The notes beneath the pieces were generated by a model. That model ran no database searches, had not been told where the DNA came from, and saw nothing but the letters and a program-made list of their open reading frames with translations. 64,000 bases of DNA from Paraflavitalea sp. CAU 1676 (lineage in GTDB: Bacteria > Bacteroidota > Bacteroidia > Chitinophagales > Chitinophagaceae). The stretch spans positions 92,119 through 156,118 of the forward strand of contig NZ_JARHUJ010000013.1 of assembly GCF_029223285.1 (NCBI RefSeq). Direction: 5' to 3'. The position numbers and the translations under genes were made by a program. Positions 9,963-19,488 of this stretch are shown piece after piece (within the stretch, counting starts at the first letter, position 1; the number at the start of each line of letters is the position of its first letter).

Positions 9963-10433
9963 TTAAAGGTTGGGATTTTCTTTGGAAGGGGCTTTGTCAT
10001 TCCTTAGCTGATCACGCCAGTATTTTACATCTTCCTCCTTGCTCCATTTAATCCATTCCCGTCTGTTCCTGATTGCAGTGAATGAGCAACCCGTTGCTGT
10101 GGGAAATGAATACAATAATATATTGGCATACCAATCGCGGGTGGTGTCGGACAAGAGGCGAACCAGCCTTTTCATCAACCGTTTTCTGCCGTACCGGGTG
10201 ATCATTGAATCGACATTAACAGATTTAGTATCAATACAAGGCAGGTGTATTGATAATTTGGGTTCCTTATTAGAGATAGGGACCAGCGCGAGTACTTGAT
10301 TAAAGCGTAAGCTGTCATTGGAAAGACTTTTTACGAATCGCCTCATTCCATGTTGGGCATTCGAAGTCTGATAGGATAATCCTAACGCTATTGCTAAGGA
10401 AAGCAGTTGGGGAGCAATTATTCTTAAGGGCAT
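9963..10433 (-). CDS. Hypothetical exported protein
   Basis: About 156 residues with a probable signal peptide (MPLRIIAPQLLSLAIALGLSYQTSNAQ). ATGs at 10445 and 10433 are both possible; the latter gives the cleaner signal. The rest is helical and basic, ending in REWIKWSKEEDVKYWRDQL, a Trp/Lys-rich C-terminus. I do not recognise a family or catalytic motif. It is convergent with the thioredoxin-like gene and has no obvious operon partner. Confidence 0.6.
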   Translation of the reverse strand: MPLRIIAPQLLSLAIALGLSYQTSNAQHGMRRFVKSLSNDSLRFNQVLALVPISNKEPKLSIHLPCIDTKSVNVDSMITRYGRKRLMKRLVRLLSDTTRDWYANILLYSFPTATGCSFTAIRNRREWIKWSKEEDVKYWRDQLRNDKAPSKENPNL

Positions 10434-10582
10434 GTCTGACCGCATTTGGAGGCGGCAAACATAATTATTATTCGTGGGCAATGCGCTGGTTGCCGGTACC
10501 ATGAATGGGCTGACGCCGTTAAATAATTTATAAAATGCATCGTTGCCGGCGGAATGGATGGTGGTTTTCTTTTTGCCGGCGA

Positions 10583-11479
10583 TTATTTTCTCCGCGCCGG
10601 CGAATTGAGGTTTCGACCATGATAAACGTCCATGGGGATATGATTGCCTGGATATACCTTCTCCAATAGAGCATAGAGCACGGGATCGTACTGCTTCAGG
10701 TCGTCGGGTGTTTGAATGCGTTGTGTGCCGTCATAAAATTCGTAGTTAGACCAGAACCACCACTGGGTGCCTTCGGCCCAATATTCCTCCATGGTGTTGA
10801 TGGCGTATTGACCTTTGTACAGTCCTTTGGTTTTTGCGGTTTCATAAGCCAGTCTCAGTGCACTGCGAAAGGCCGTATCGATCGACACCAGCGCGCCCAT
10901 AATGTTGTGGCTGAACTCATGCACAGTAATGTTCTCGCCAAAATACCGGGTGCCGGGGATGCCGAGCAGGTTCTCTTCGGCGCAGGAGGTTTTGATGCCA
11001 CCCATGCCGCGAGCCCGCTGGTTCCAGTACTGGCGATCGGTCATGGATGCGATGCCACCAGGCTTATCGTAATTCTCCCGCTCGCTGGGTGTTAAACGCC
11101 GGTCGTCTTTGGTGGGTTTCTTCCAGTCGCGGCATTCAGGCAGGTCGGTTTGCATTTCTGCTTTGGCAATGATCGACAACCGGGCTCCCCGTTTGATCAG
11201 CACGGTGCGTACATCCGGCCGCTTTAACAACATGTAGTTGACGATATCCCGGGCTACAAGCACCGCTTCATCGGACACGTTGGTGCTCGAAACGACAGGG
11301 ATACCGTAGGCGTCGGTGTATTTCTTATAGAAACCGGTATCGAGGCGCAGGCTATCGGGCGGCGTGCTGATCACATACTTGCTGTAAGAGACGATCAGGC
11401 TGCCATCGCCGGAGGGCGTCTGCGCGTGAGCCGAAAGGGACAAAAATGTACCGGCTATGAGGAGAGATGTTGGTTTCAT
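10583..11479 (-). CDS. Secreted HExxH zinc metalloprotease-like protein
   Basis: About 298 residues starting at the ATG at 11479, which gives the signal peptide MKPTSLLIAGTFLSLSAHAQ. The sequence VHEFSHNIMG carries the HExxH zinc motif (His187 and His191 of the chosen protein), and a downstream helix MEEYWAEGTQ offers the third ligand Glu expected of gluzincins. The preceding region (DIVNYMLLKRPDVRTVLIKRGARLSIIAKAEMQ) resembles the ATLF (anthrax lethal factor-like) peptidase fold, a tentative assignment. It is probably a periplasmic or secreted peptidase; the substrate is unknown. Confidence 0.72.
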   Translation of the reverse strand: MKPTSLLIAGTFLSLSAHAQTPSGDGSLIVSYSKYVISTPPDSLRLDTGFYKKYTDAYGIPVVSSTNVSDEAVLVARDIVNYMLLKRPDVRTVLIKRGARLSIIAKAEMQTDLPECRDWKKPTKDDRRLTPSERENYDKPGGIASMTDRQYWNQRARGMGGIKTSCAEENLLGIPGTRYFGENITVHEFSHNIMGALVSIDTAFRSALRLAYETAKTKGLYKGQYAINTMEEYWAEGTQWWFWSNYEFYDGTQRIQTPDDLKQYDPVLYALLEKVYPGNHIPMDVYHGRNLNSPARRK

Positions 11480-11633
11480 GCTGGATGGGTAAATGCTGTT
11501 GGAAAGTGGTGATTGTAACAGCAATTTAATCTACCCTATCCTTTTAGCGGCGGAATACCCGGCTCTTTGTTAAAATGGGTTTAGTATTGGGAAAAATCAG
11601 GTAAACGCAAAAAAAGCTGTATCCGGGAAGGCC

Positions 11634-11664
11634 AACAAAAAAAGCCTGATTTTATCTCAGGCTT
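11634..11664 (-). terminator. Rho-independent terminator after the toxin-antitoxin pair
   Basis: On the minus strand AAGCCTGA-7-TCAGGCTT forms an 8-base stem followed directly by a run of seven T. It lies 10 bases past the ancestral toxin stop codon at 11674, supporting the view that the toxin gene originally ran to that point. Confidence 0.8.
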
Positions 11665-11673
11665 CAATTTTTA

Positions 11674-11974
11674 CTACTTGCGATATTTTTTTGCAGGATC
11701 CCTTTTATTATGGTAGATGGAAGTTATAATTACTTTTTTCGATTTCTCATCAGGGAAGTAAACAAATCGTATTGGGATACTTTTTTAACGAAGTTTCTCT
11801 GAAATCACTGTATAGATTTCTAAATCTTGAAGGGTCTTTACAAATAGTGTATATCAATTCGGACACCTCTTTGACAAAATTCTCAGCAGCCACACTACTT
11901 CTGTATTTGTACCATTCCACTGCTTCTTTAAATTCTACCAAAGCCACCGGATCATAGTAGTGCCGGTATTTCAT
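11674..11974 (-). pseudogene. RelE/ParE-type toxin, frameshifted
   Basis: From the ATG at 11974 the product begins MKYRHYYDPVALVEFKEAVEW, the usual opening of a RelE/ParE toxin, but stops at 11750 after 74 residues. The missing end is present in another frame: after KKYP, dropping one base near 11772 lets the frame continue RFVYFPDEKSKKVIITSIYH, then NKRDPAKKYRK and a stop at 11674. The complete toxin would be about 100 residues, the normal size, and this tail has the family's conserved I-x-H-xx-R-x-P pattern. A one-base insertion (or sequencing error) therefore removed the C-terminal strands that carry the active residues. It overlaps the antitoxin stop by four bases. Confidence 0.85.
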
Positions 11975-12213
11975 TTTTTCTTCTTTTTGAGTACGTCCCG
12001 AATTTGCTTATTGGCATCGGTGGCACTCACCATTTTGCCTCCATTCTTATAATGTGCGTACCTGCTGTCCAACTCCTTTTTAAACTCGTCGGTATACTCC
12101 CAATCATCCTGAGTTATCTCATCCTCAAACAAAGCATACATTGCCTTTACCTTTTTCTCTTCTGCTGTTTCGATAAACTGGTGAAGCTTTTGACGAATTG
12201 CAGCTGTCCTCAT
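11971..12213 (-). CDS. Antitoxin partner of the ParE-type toxin
   Basis: About 80 residues, starting MRTAAIRQKLHQFIETAEEKKVKAMYALFE. The N-terminal helical region looks like the dimerising and DNA-binding half seen in small Bacteroidota antitoxins; the charged C-terminal half (DEFKKELDSRYAHYKNGGKMVS) would wrap the toxin, ending in a Lys run. The stop codon overlaps the toxin ATG (ATGA), the standard arrangement for translational coupling. The antitoxin frame is intact whereas the toxin is broken, as expected for a decaying module. Confidence 0.78.
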   Translation of the reverse strand: MRTAAIRQKLHQFIETAEEKKVKAMYALFEDEITQDDWEYTDEFKKELDSRYAHYKNGGKMVSATDANKQIRDVLKKKKK

Positions 12214-12239
12214 TATTGTCGTGATTTTCAACAAATTTA

Positions 12240-12360
12240 AGATTTAACCTGGTATCCCAAAATGCCATGTTCGTTCAGCCATTTATTCGTTTGCCGCACC
12301 AGCCACCAGGCCCGGGGCACTTGCGCCACGCCTTCCCCCACTTTGCTGTCACCGACGAGC
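12240..12360 (-). pseudogene. Possible C-terminal gene remnant
   Basis: Downstream of the aldo/keto reductase stop, the minus strand reads SKVGEGVAQVPRAWWLVRQ then TNKWLNEHGILGYQVKS and a stop. The Trp-rich composition looks protein-like, yet there is no start or upstream domain: the same frame runs back into the reductase gene as an antisense-quality shadow. It may be the 3' end of a gene deleted when the reductase arrived. The family is not recognised, and chance is a real alternative. Confidence 0.25.
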
Positions 12361-12366
12361 CCGCAC

Positions 12367-13407
<1,041 letters not shown>

Positions 13408-13539
13408 TTACGGACGAGCCCGTATACCGATTACCGGATCTCTTACCATTATTACTGATTGACCGGCGGGCAACCCACTAACCGGATAACAAGCTGTGAA
13501 GTTTGATGCAAGTCATTTCTTTGTTTGACTACGACACAT

Positions 13540-13572
13540 AAAAAGAGGCAGGTCCGTTGCGTGGGCCTGCCT
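13540..13572 (-). terminator. Terminator of the AhpD-like/MFS/TonB operon
   Basis: The minus strand forms a 10-base stem AGGCAGGCCC with GGACCTGCCT (one G-T pair, loop of seven) followed by CTTTTTATG. It stands about 20 bases after the last gene of the operon, which marks the operon end. Confidence 0.75.
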
Positions 13573-13590
13573 GCTTGTGGTACAGCCGCT

Positions 13591-14142
13591 TTATTTATTC
13601 AAATCGAACTCTACGTATCCTTCTGCGGCCCGGCGCGGCGCCCGGTCGATGTAGAATTGCCGGTCGGTGGGCGCCCAGGTGGCCATGCCATCCACATACC
13701 GGTTAAACATACAAAAGGCCGCTGCGATCAATACCGTGTCGTGTATCTCTCTATCGGTGGCTCCTTCCTGTCTGGCCGCCTCGATGAGTTGAGGCGTTAC
13801 CGCTTTACCGCCCCGCTGTACAGCGCCGGCAATGGCCAGCAACGATTTCAGCTTATCGGATACAGGTGTTGAGGCATAATCCTTTTTCACGGCATCGATA
13901 TACTGAATGTCGCATTCCAGGTAATGCTGCGCCAGCGCTCCATGAACATGCTTACAAAAGAAACAATCGTTGAGCGACGATACATAAGCACCGATCAGTT
14001 CCCGCTCTCCGCGGCTTAGGGTATTGTTATCATCTCTTAAAAGCACTTCAGCAAGCGCATTCAGTGGCTGTGCCGTTTCGGGACGGTAAGCCATTAGTCC
14101 GCGGATGCCCGGCAGTTCATTGTGCAAATCGATATGCGCCAT
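13591..14142 (-). CDS. AhpD/carboxymuconolactone-decarboxylase-like protein, copy 1
   Basis: A 183-residue helical cytoplasmic protein of the peroxidase-related AhpD/CMD superfamily. The redox motif is seen as NDCFFCKHVH (CxxC followed by His four residues later), after the helix RGERELIGAYVSSL that carries the conserved Glu. It begins two bases after copy 2 ends and shares its opening MAHI...PGIRGLMAYRPETAQ, so the two are tandem duplicates. Family members reduce peroxides or act on aromatic ring-cleavage products; the reaction here is unknown. It is the last gene of the five-gene operon. Confidence 0.88.
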   Translation of the reverse strand: MAHIDLHNELPGIRGLMAYRPETAQPLNALAEVLLRDDNNTLSRGERELIGAYVSSLNDCFFCKHVHGALAQHYLECDIQYIDAVKKDYASTPVSDKLKSLLAIAGAVQRGGKAVTPQLIEAARQEGATDREIHDTVLIAAAFCMFNRYVDGMATWAPTDRQFYIDRAPRRAAEGYVEFDLNK

Positions 14143-14144
14143 CG

Positions 14145-14693
14145 TTAGTTTGTTTTTTGAGGTAATACATAACCAAGGGTTGTCATCCTTTTTCCCATCT
14201 CCTCATACGCCGCCGGATCGGTAGGCGTAAGGGTAGCCAGTCCGTCTACATACCGGTTGAACATACAGAAAGTGGCGGCAATGAGCACCGTGTCGTGCAG
14301 TTCGCGGTCGGTAACACCCAGCCATTTGGCCGCGGTGATGTCTTCCGGCGTTACGGCTGTACCGAGTATCTGCACCTTACCGGCTATGTGCAGCAAAGCT
14401 TTTAGTTTGTCGCTGATAGGCGCAGTCGTGATGTCCTGCAACACTTCATCCACGACGTTCTTGTCATCGCCGTACAAACAACGTGCTGCTGCGGCATGGC
14501 TGTTGCGGCAAAACATACAGTCGTTTCTATGCGATACATAAGTGGCAATGAGTTCCCGGTCGCCCTCGCTGAGGGGCGATTCGCCCCTTAAAAGAACCTG
14601 CGCCAGTTCATAAAGATGCTGCCCCGTTTCGGGACGATACATGACCAGGCTCCTGATGCCCGGTACGCCTTCGGGTACTTGTATATGTGCCAT
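14145..14693 (-). CDS. AhpD/carboxymuconolactone-decarboxylase-like protein, copy 2
   Basis: A 182-residue paralogue of the preceding entry with the redox motif NDCMFCRNSH and the same opening (MAHIQVPEGVPGIRSLVMYRPETGQ). The C-terminal helices TDRELHDTVLIAATFCMFNRYVDGLAT are nearly shared by all three copies in this operon, so the fold and an extra Cys in FCMFNRYVDG are conserved. It lies 32 bases after the MFS gene. It has no signal peptide and so acts in the cytoplasm, after import by the neighbouring transporters if the operon logic holds. Confidence 0.88.
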   Translation of the reverse strand: MAHIQVPEGVPGIRSLVMYRPETGQHLYELAQVLLRGESPLSEGDRELIATYVSHRNDCMFCRNSHAAAARCLYGDDKNVVDEVLQDITTAPISDKLKALLHIAGKVQILGTAVTPEDITAAKWLGVTDRELHDTVLIAATFCMFNRYVDGLATLTPTDPAAYEEMGKRMTTLGYVLPQKTN

Positions 14694-14725
14694 AAGTTGA
14701 TTGTTTTGCTATTGTGAAGAATCGT

Positions 14726-15973
14726 TTAATGCTGGTTGTTGATGGCAGCCCGTCGGGCAAACAGCACGATCAGACCGATCACGAAAACCAGCGAAAAGAT
14801 GAACAGGGCATTGCCATAACCGTCCAGGCCCGCCACCATCACCCCAACAAACAACACCGCTGTGCCCGTCACCAGCCTGCCCACGTTGAAGCAGAATCCG
14901 GTAGCGGTAGCCCGCATTCCTACGGGGAATAATTGCGGTATAAAACTGCTCAACACGCCCTGACTCGCCCCAAAAAATAAGGCGAGGCTGGCAATTTCAA
15001 CATAGGTTACCGTGCTGAGGTGGGTGTTTGTTTTGAACAGTACTGCCGATAATACCGCACAGGCTGTAAAACAAAGCAGCATCGAGCGATACAATCCCAA
15101 TGCATTGGCCAGCCAGCCCGATACAAACCCGCCGGTGAGTCCGCCGATGCCCATCAGCATCATACTCATGCCACGTTCCTCCTGCGCATCTGCTGTGCCC
15201 GATATGCTTTGTACCCAGGTTGGCAGCCAGGAGAAGATGGCCCACAGACCTATCAGCATGGTGCCGAAGATGAGCGCTCCGGTGATCACTTTTGGACGAT
15301 GTTCGGTCGAGAATAATTCAGGTACCGTGCCCGATCGTTTTTTGTTGTCAGCTACCTGTTGCTTCCAGTAGTCTGACTCCTGGATCAGTAATATGCCGAT
15401 CAACGATATTACAACGGGGATGATGCCTACGAGAAATCCTTCGCGCCAGGAGCCCACGAGGTAATTGATCAAGCCGGCTGAAAATATGCCTACCGGGAAC
15501 GCGATGGATAATATGCCTGCAAAGACCTGCCGGCTTTTGGGCGGCCACACTTCGCTGATGAGGGTAAAAGAGATCACCAGCACCCCGCCTACACCAAAGC
15601 CACTGACGAACCGGCCAATCATCACTCCCCACCAGGTAGGCATTAAGCCTGTGAGGATGGTAAAGACGCCGTAGCATCCTATCGCCAGCAGCAGTGAACT
15701 TTTGCGGCCGATAGCATCACTGATGATGCCCCAGGTGAATCCACCAAAGGCCCAGCCAAATATGAAGAGGGCGTTGATATAAGCACTGATGCGGTTCAGT
15801 TCTTCGGGCGTGGTATTGCCCAGTAGTTCCCGCACAGCTACGGGCAGGTATACACTCATAAGGGTAGACACGGCGCCGCCGATCGCACTGCTCAGGAAGC
15901 AAAGGGTGAACAATACGACCTGGTAGGATCTGGTTTCTGTACGCACCATTGATGTTGTGATGGTAGTATCCAT
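14726..15973 (-). CDS. MFS transporter
   Basis: A 415-residue major facilitator with about twelve membrane segments. The loop 2-3 signature appears as GIISDAIGRKSSLLLA, and the matching second-half loop as GFVSGWLANALGLYRSMLL. It resembles the sugar- and organic-acid-transporting branch, in which proton symport moves small anions or aromatics into the cell; the exact substrate is not readable. It sits 21 bases after the TonB receptor and 32 before an AhpD-like gene, suggesting inner-membrane transfer of the compound the receptor brings into the periplasm. Confidence 0.9.
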   Translation of the reverse strand: MDTTITTSMVRTETRSYQVVLFTLCFLSSAIGGAVSTLMSVYLPVAVRELLGNTTPEELNRISAYINALFIFGWAFGGFTWGIISDAIGRKSSLLLAIGCYGVFTILTGLMPTWWGVMIGRFVSGFGVGGVLVISFTLISEVWPPKSRQVFAGILSIAFPVGIFSAGLINYLVGSWREGFLVGIIPVVISLIGILLIQESDYWKQQVADNKKRSGTVPELFSTEHRPKVITGALIFGTMLIGLWAIFSWLPTWVQSISGTADAQEERGMSMMLMGIGGLTGGFVSGWLANALGLYRSMLLCFTACAVLSAVLFKTNTHLSTVTYVEIASLALFFGASQGVLSSFIPQLFPVGMRATATGFCFNVGRLVTGTAVLFVGVMVAGLDGYGNALFIFSLVFVIGLIVLFARRAAINNQH

Positions 15974-15994
15974 GTTGCAGATGGTTTATAGTGA

Positions 15995-18763
15995 TTACTT
16001 GAGCAATTGATCGAAGGTGACGGATACATAGTACACGGCACCCACGGCTGGCGAACCGAATGCCTGGTACACTTTATGGTTTAACAGGTTGCTGCCGCCC
16101 AGGCGCACAATCGATTTGATGGCCGGCAGGGTGTAGCTGATGCCCGCATCGATCGTTGAGAAGGCATTGATGCGGCCTGGCCTCAGCTCGTTGAAGGAAC
16201 CGACCCAGTCATACGCATTCTGCCAGCGCCAGGCCAGGTTAATGCCTATGTGTTTGGTAAGATGCGGGTTGCCAATGGTGATGGTCGAACGCCAATCGGG
16301 TGTATTGAAAGCCGGCACATTATTGGGATTGGCATCTTCGATATCGAATGAAGCCCATGCTGCATTGGCGCCCAGCGTATATCCTTTCTTAAACATATAC
16401 GTGATGCCGGCAGTGGCCCCCTGTGAGGATACTTTATCCGATGCATTCGTGTAAAGTTGGTACAAGGTCATATTGCCGTTGAGCAGCTCGGCGGCCGCTG
16501 CAGGATTGATCTTTCCATCGGCTCCCAGTACCGCACTCTTCGGCTGCATCACCACCTGGTTGATGATGAAATCGGTATAACTGCTGAAATAATAATTCAC
16601 ATCTACCAGTATCCTGTTTTGCAATAAGACTTTGTACCCTATTTCAAAGGTCTTGAGCAATTCGGGTTTTATGAACGCGACATTCGCCTTCACCAGTTTG
16701 TCTTTGTGCTGCATGATGGCATCGGGTGGCGGAGTGCCCTGCCCTACGGCGGCGCCGAATGCCGGGGCAAACACGCCCATGGAGGCGGCTGTTACGGAGT
16801 TCTCATACACATTCATACCCTTACTGTTATTGGGCACGCCGCCGAGAATGGTGATGGGGCCTGCGTTCAGCTTAATGTATTGGTCGACAGGCGTTGGATT
16901 ACGGAAACCGGTTTGGTAAGATGCGCGGAAGTTGTGCACTTTCGCTGCCGTATACACGGCAGAAAAGCGCGGCGTAAAGTTGCCATCGAAGTTCTCGTTC
17001 TTGTCGTACCGGATAGATGCGGTCAGTTTCAGCCTGTCGGTAAGCAGCTTCTTCGATACCTGGGTAAATACGCCGTATTCTTTGATGGTGATCTTTTGGC
17101 CTTTGTCGTCGAACAGGGTACCGTCGGTAAACATATTGTATTTGCGGTAGTTGCCACCGACCAGCACATCGAGCACTTTTACGGAGGAGCTCAGGTCGTA
17201 TTGCCCCTCTGTATGAAAGAATTTACTGTTGCTGAAGATGCCGGCGCCGCCCATGCCCCGGAACTGGATCAGGCGGTCTTTCTGTGTGTTGAAATCGGCC
17301 GATCCCGGCTGGTACATGCCCTGGTCGGCAAAGGCTCGTGCCGCGGCATGACTATTCCCGGCCACATTACCCACCTTACCCTGGTAGGCCTGGGTATAGC
17401 GGTTGAACCACATATCGTCTGCCTGTTGGGCGCTAACCACGTTACCGTTGAGGTCGCGCACCCAGGTACGGTTGATGAGCTGCCCCAGTGATCGTGCGTT
17501 GTACGAATCGTGCGAGTTCTCTTCGGAGGTATACATCCGGATGAAATAATTGCTGCCCCTGACTTCAATGCGGTGATTTTGCAGGGTGAAGTTATTTATC
17601 GAGAACCGGTTGCTGCCGGTATAGGCCGCTGTACCCTGTCCGAACTTGTATTCATAGATCGCTTCGAGATTATCCGTAATGCGGTAATGAAGAGAGCCGC
17701 TGAGTTTGAGGCTGTAGACGTCATAGTCCATCAGGAACCGTTCTTCGTATCCTGTACGGGAAACCCGGCCAATACCATTGATGGTGCGGGCCACTTCATC
17801 GCCATATATGTTGAGTGCATTGCGTGCGGGATTGTTGGGGCCTTTGTTGGCCTCGGGCGTTTGGGCATCCACATCGGTGTAATTGGTAGCATACCAATCG
17901 AGCCCCTTGAGGTACGACGCATTCAGTTTAAAAGCAAAACGGTTGTTGAAGGCTTTGGCATAGCGGATGCCGACATCGGTTACGAGGTGCGGATTGGCCA
18001 GTTGCTCGCCAAAATGATTGGCGCCCAGTTTCACCTGTGCACTGAGGCCCTGGTATTTGAAAGGATCTTTAGTGGTCATCATGAGCACACCATTGAAGGC
18101 GATGGGGCCATACAGGGCCGAGGCGGCGCCTGGTATAAGTTCAGCACTCTCCATATCGAGTTCGGAGGCGCCCAGCATATTGCCCACCGAAAAGTTGAGG
18201 CCGGGTGTTTGGTTGTCCATGCCATCGATCAATTGCAGGAAGCGGGAGTTGCCGGTATGGTTAAAGCCCCGCGTATTGATCTGACTATACGTTAAACTGC
18301 TGGTGACCATCTCCACCGATTTAACGTTGCGCAGCCCTTCATAGAAATTCAAAGCAGGTGTTTCCCGAATGGCCGTGAGGTTCATTTTCTCAATACTCAC
18401 GGGCGATTGTAGTATGCTTTCTGGTACCCGCGAAGCAGAGATCACCACCTCGTTGAGCATACCTGGTTGTTTTTTGAGGCCAATGCTGACAGGCTTGCCG
18501 GCATCAGCTACCACAAATTCATTTAGTTCATAACCAATCACGGACAATTGGAGTATAACCGGGAATTTTTGATTGGTATGTAGGGTGAAAGCGCCTTTGG
18601 CATCCGTGAGCGTGCCGGCCAGCTTGCCCTTGATGGTGACGGAGGCATTGGGTATGGGTTCGTTACTGGCCTGGTCGGTGACCGAACCGGAAATGGTTGT
18701 TTGCCGGGCAAACAAGGTCGAAAAGCATAGCAGGCAGGATATCAGGGTGATGAATTTTCTCAT
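15995..18763 (-). CDS. TonB-dependent outer-membrane receptor with carboxypeptidase-like N-domain
   Basis: A 922-residue receptor. A signal peptide (MRKFITLISCLLCFSTLFARQ) is followed by a CarboxypepD_reg-like domain at about 22-105 (GSVTDQASNEPIPNASVTIKG), a plug at about 115-235 (LNEVVISASRVPES, ending SALYGPIAFNGVLMMTT) and a 22-strand barrel with a C-terminal aromatic finish (YYVSVTFDQLLK). There is no SusD partner, so it belongs to the siderophore- or small-molecule-type receptors rather than SusC. It is the second gene of the operon, 25 bases after an AhpD-like gene. Substrate unknown. Confidence 0.92.
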   Translation of the reverse strand: MRKFITLISCLLCFSTLFARQTTISGSVTDQASNEPIPNASVTIKGKLAGTLTDAKGAFTLHTNQKFPVILQLSVIGYELNEFVVADAGKPVSIGLKKQPGMLNEVVISASRVPESILQSPVSIEKMNLTAIRETPALNFYEGLRNVKSVEMVTSSLTYSQINTRGFNHTGNSRFLQLIDGMDNQTPGLNFSVGNMLGASELDMESAELIPGAASALYGPIAFNGVLMMTTKDPFKYQGLSAQVKLGANHFGEQLANPHLVTDVGIRYAKAFNNRFAFKLNASYLKGLDWYATNYTDVDAQTPEANKGPNNPARNALNIYGDEVARTINGIGRVSRTGYEERFLMDYDVYSLKLSGSLHYRITDNLEAIYEYKFGQGTAAYTGSNRFSINNFTLQNHRIEVRGSNYFIRMYTSEENSHDSYNARSLGQLINRTWVRDLNGNVVSAQQADDMWFNRYTQAYQGKVGNVAGNSHAAARAFADQGMYQPGSADFNTQKDRLIQFRGMGGAGIFSNSKFFHTEGQYDLSSSVKVLDVLVGGNYRKYNMFTDGTLFDDKGQKITIKEYGVFTQVSKKLLTDRLKLTASIRYDKNENFDGNFTPRFSAVYTAAKVHNFRASYQTGFRNPTPVDQYIKLNAGPITILGGVPNNSKGMNVYENSVTAASMGVFAPAFGAAVGQGTPPPDAIMQHKDKLVKANVAFIKPELLKTFEIGYKVLLQNRILVDVNYYFSSYTDFIINQVVMQPKSAVLGADGKINPAAAAELLNGNMTLYQLYTNASDKVSSQGATAGITYMFKKGYTLGANAAWASFDIEDANPNNVPAFNTPDWRSTITIGNPHLTKHIGINLAWRWQNAYDWVGSFNELRPGRINAFSTIDAGISYTLPAIKSIVRLGGSNLLNHKVYQAFGSPAVGAVYYVSVTFDQLLK

Positions 18764-18788
18764 ACGGGCAATAGTTGTTGGTTAGTAG

Positions 18789-19349
18789 TTATTTTTTCAG
18801 GTGGTCGTATCCCTGTGGCAAACGGGTATAGCCGTGGTTCACGAGGCGATCGGCCAGTGTGCCGAAGTACTCCGGCTTCTCGGGCATGGCGGTGGCGAGG
18901 CCGTCAACGTATCGGTTGTACAGGCAGAACAGGGCAGCGATCAATACCGTATCGTGTATCTCCAGGCCTGTGGCGCCTGCTGCTTTGGCGCTGGCAACCG
19001 ATTCCTCCGTTACCTGTTTGCCGCTTTGCTGTACCTGTGCGGCGATGGTGAGCAGTGCTTTCATCTTATCGCTGACGGGCGCGGTGTGAATGTCTGTCTT
19101 TACACACTGTGTAGTGTCTGACTCTCCCAGCAACAGATCGGCCGCTGCGGTATGGGCCGTGGTGCAGAATTTACATTCGTTGCGGTGTGATACGATGGTG
19201 GCGATCAGTTCCCTTTCGGCTTCGGTGAGTGTATTGGGCCCGCGCAACAGGTATTGGGTAAGGTTGCGGATGGGCAAGGCTGAATCTTTCCGGTATTCCA
19301 ACAGGCCGGTGATGCCGGGTAAATGTTGTTCCAGTTCGATGTAAGGCAT
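18789..19349 (-). CDS. AhpD/carboxymuconolactone-decarboxylase-like protein, copy 3 (first operon gene)
   Basis: About 186 residues from the ATG at 19349 (MPYIELEQHLPGITGLLEYR), chosen because it aligns with the starts of copies 1 and 2. The redox motif is NECKFCTTAH and the C-terminal helix is GLEIHDTVLIAALFCLYNRYVDGLAT. Having one copy before the TonB receptor and two after the MFS gene is unusual. Being first, it marks the operon start, although no clear TAnnTTTG box or ECF41-type box is seen in the 139 bases upstream. Confidence 0.86.
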   Translation of the reverse strand: MPYIELEQHLPGITGLLEYRKDSALPIRNLTQYLLRGPNTLTEAERELIATIVSHRNECKFCTTAHTAAADLLLGESDTTQCVKTDIHTAPVSDKMKALLTIAAQVQQSGKQVTEESVASAKAAGATGLEIHDTVLIAALFCLYNRYVDGLATAMPEKPEYFGTLADRLVNHGYTRLPQGYDHLKK

Positions 19350-19488
19350 GGTGTATGTTGAATGGGTCAATGAAATAGACTGCAGGTAACATGGCTTGCA
19401 TGGGCACGCTGTGCTCATACGGTTGTGCAGTGCGGGTAACCCGCCTGCTCGTGCTTATGTTGTTTGGATCAGGACCATGTATAAAAGC

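Noticed and set aside
19350..19488. ECF41 control of the AhpD-like operon (ECF41 factors often neighbour such genes)
   Set aside because: No TGTCACA box on the correct strand in this upstream region.
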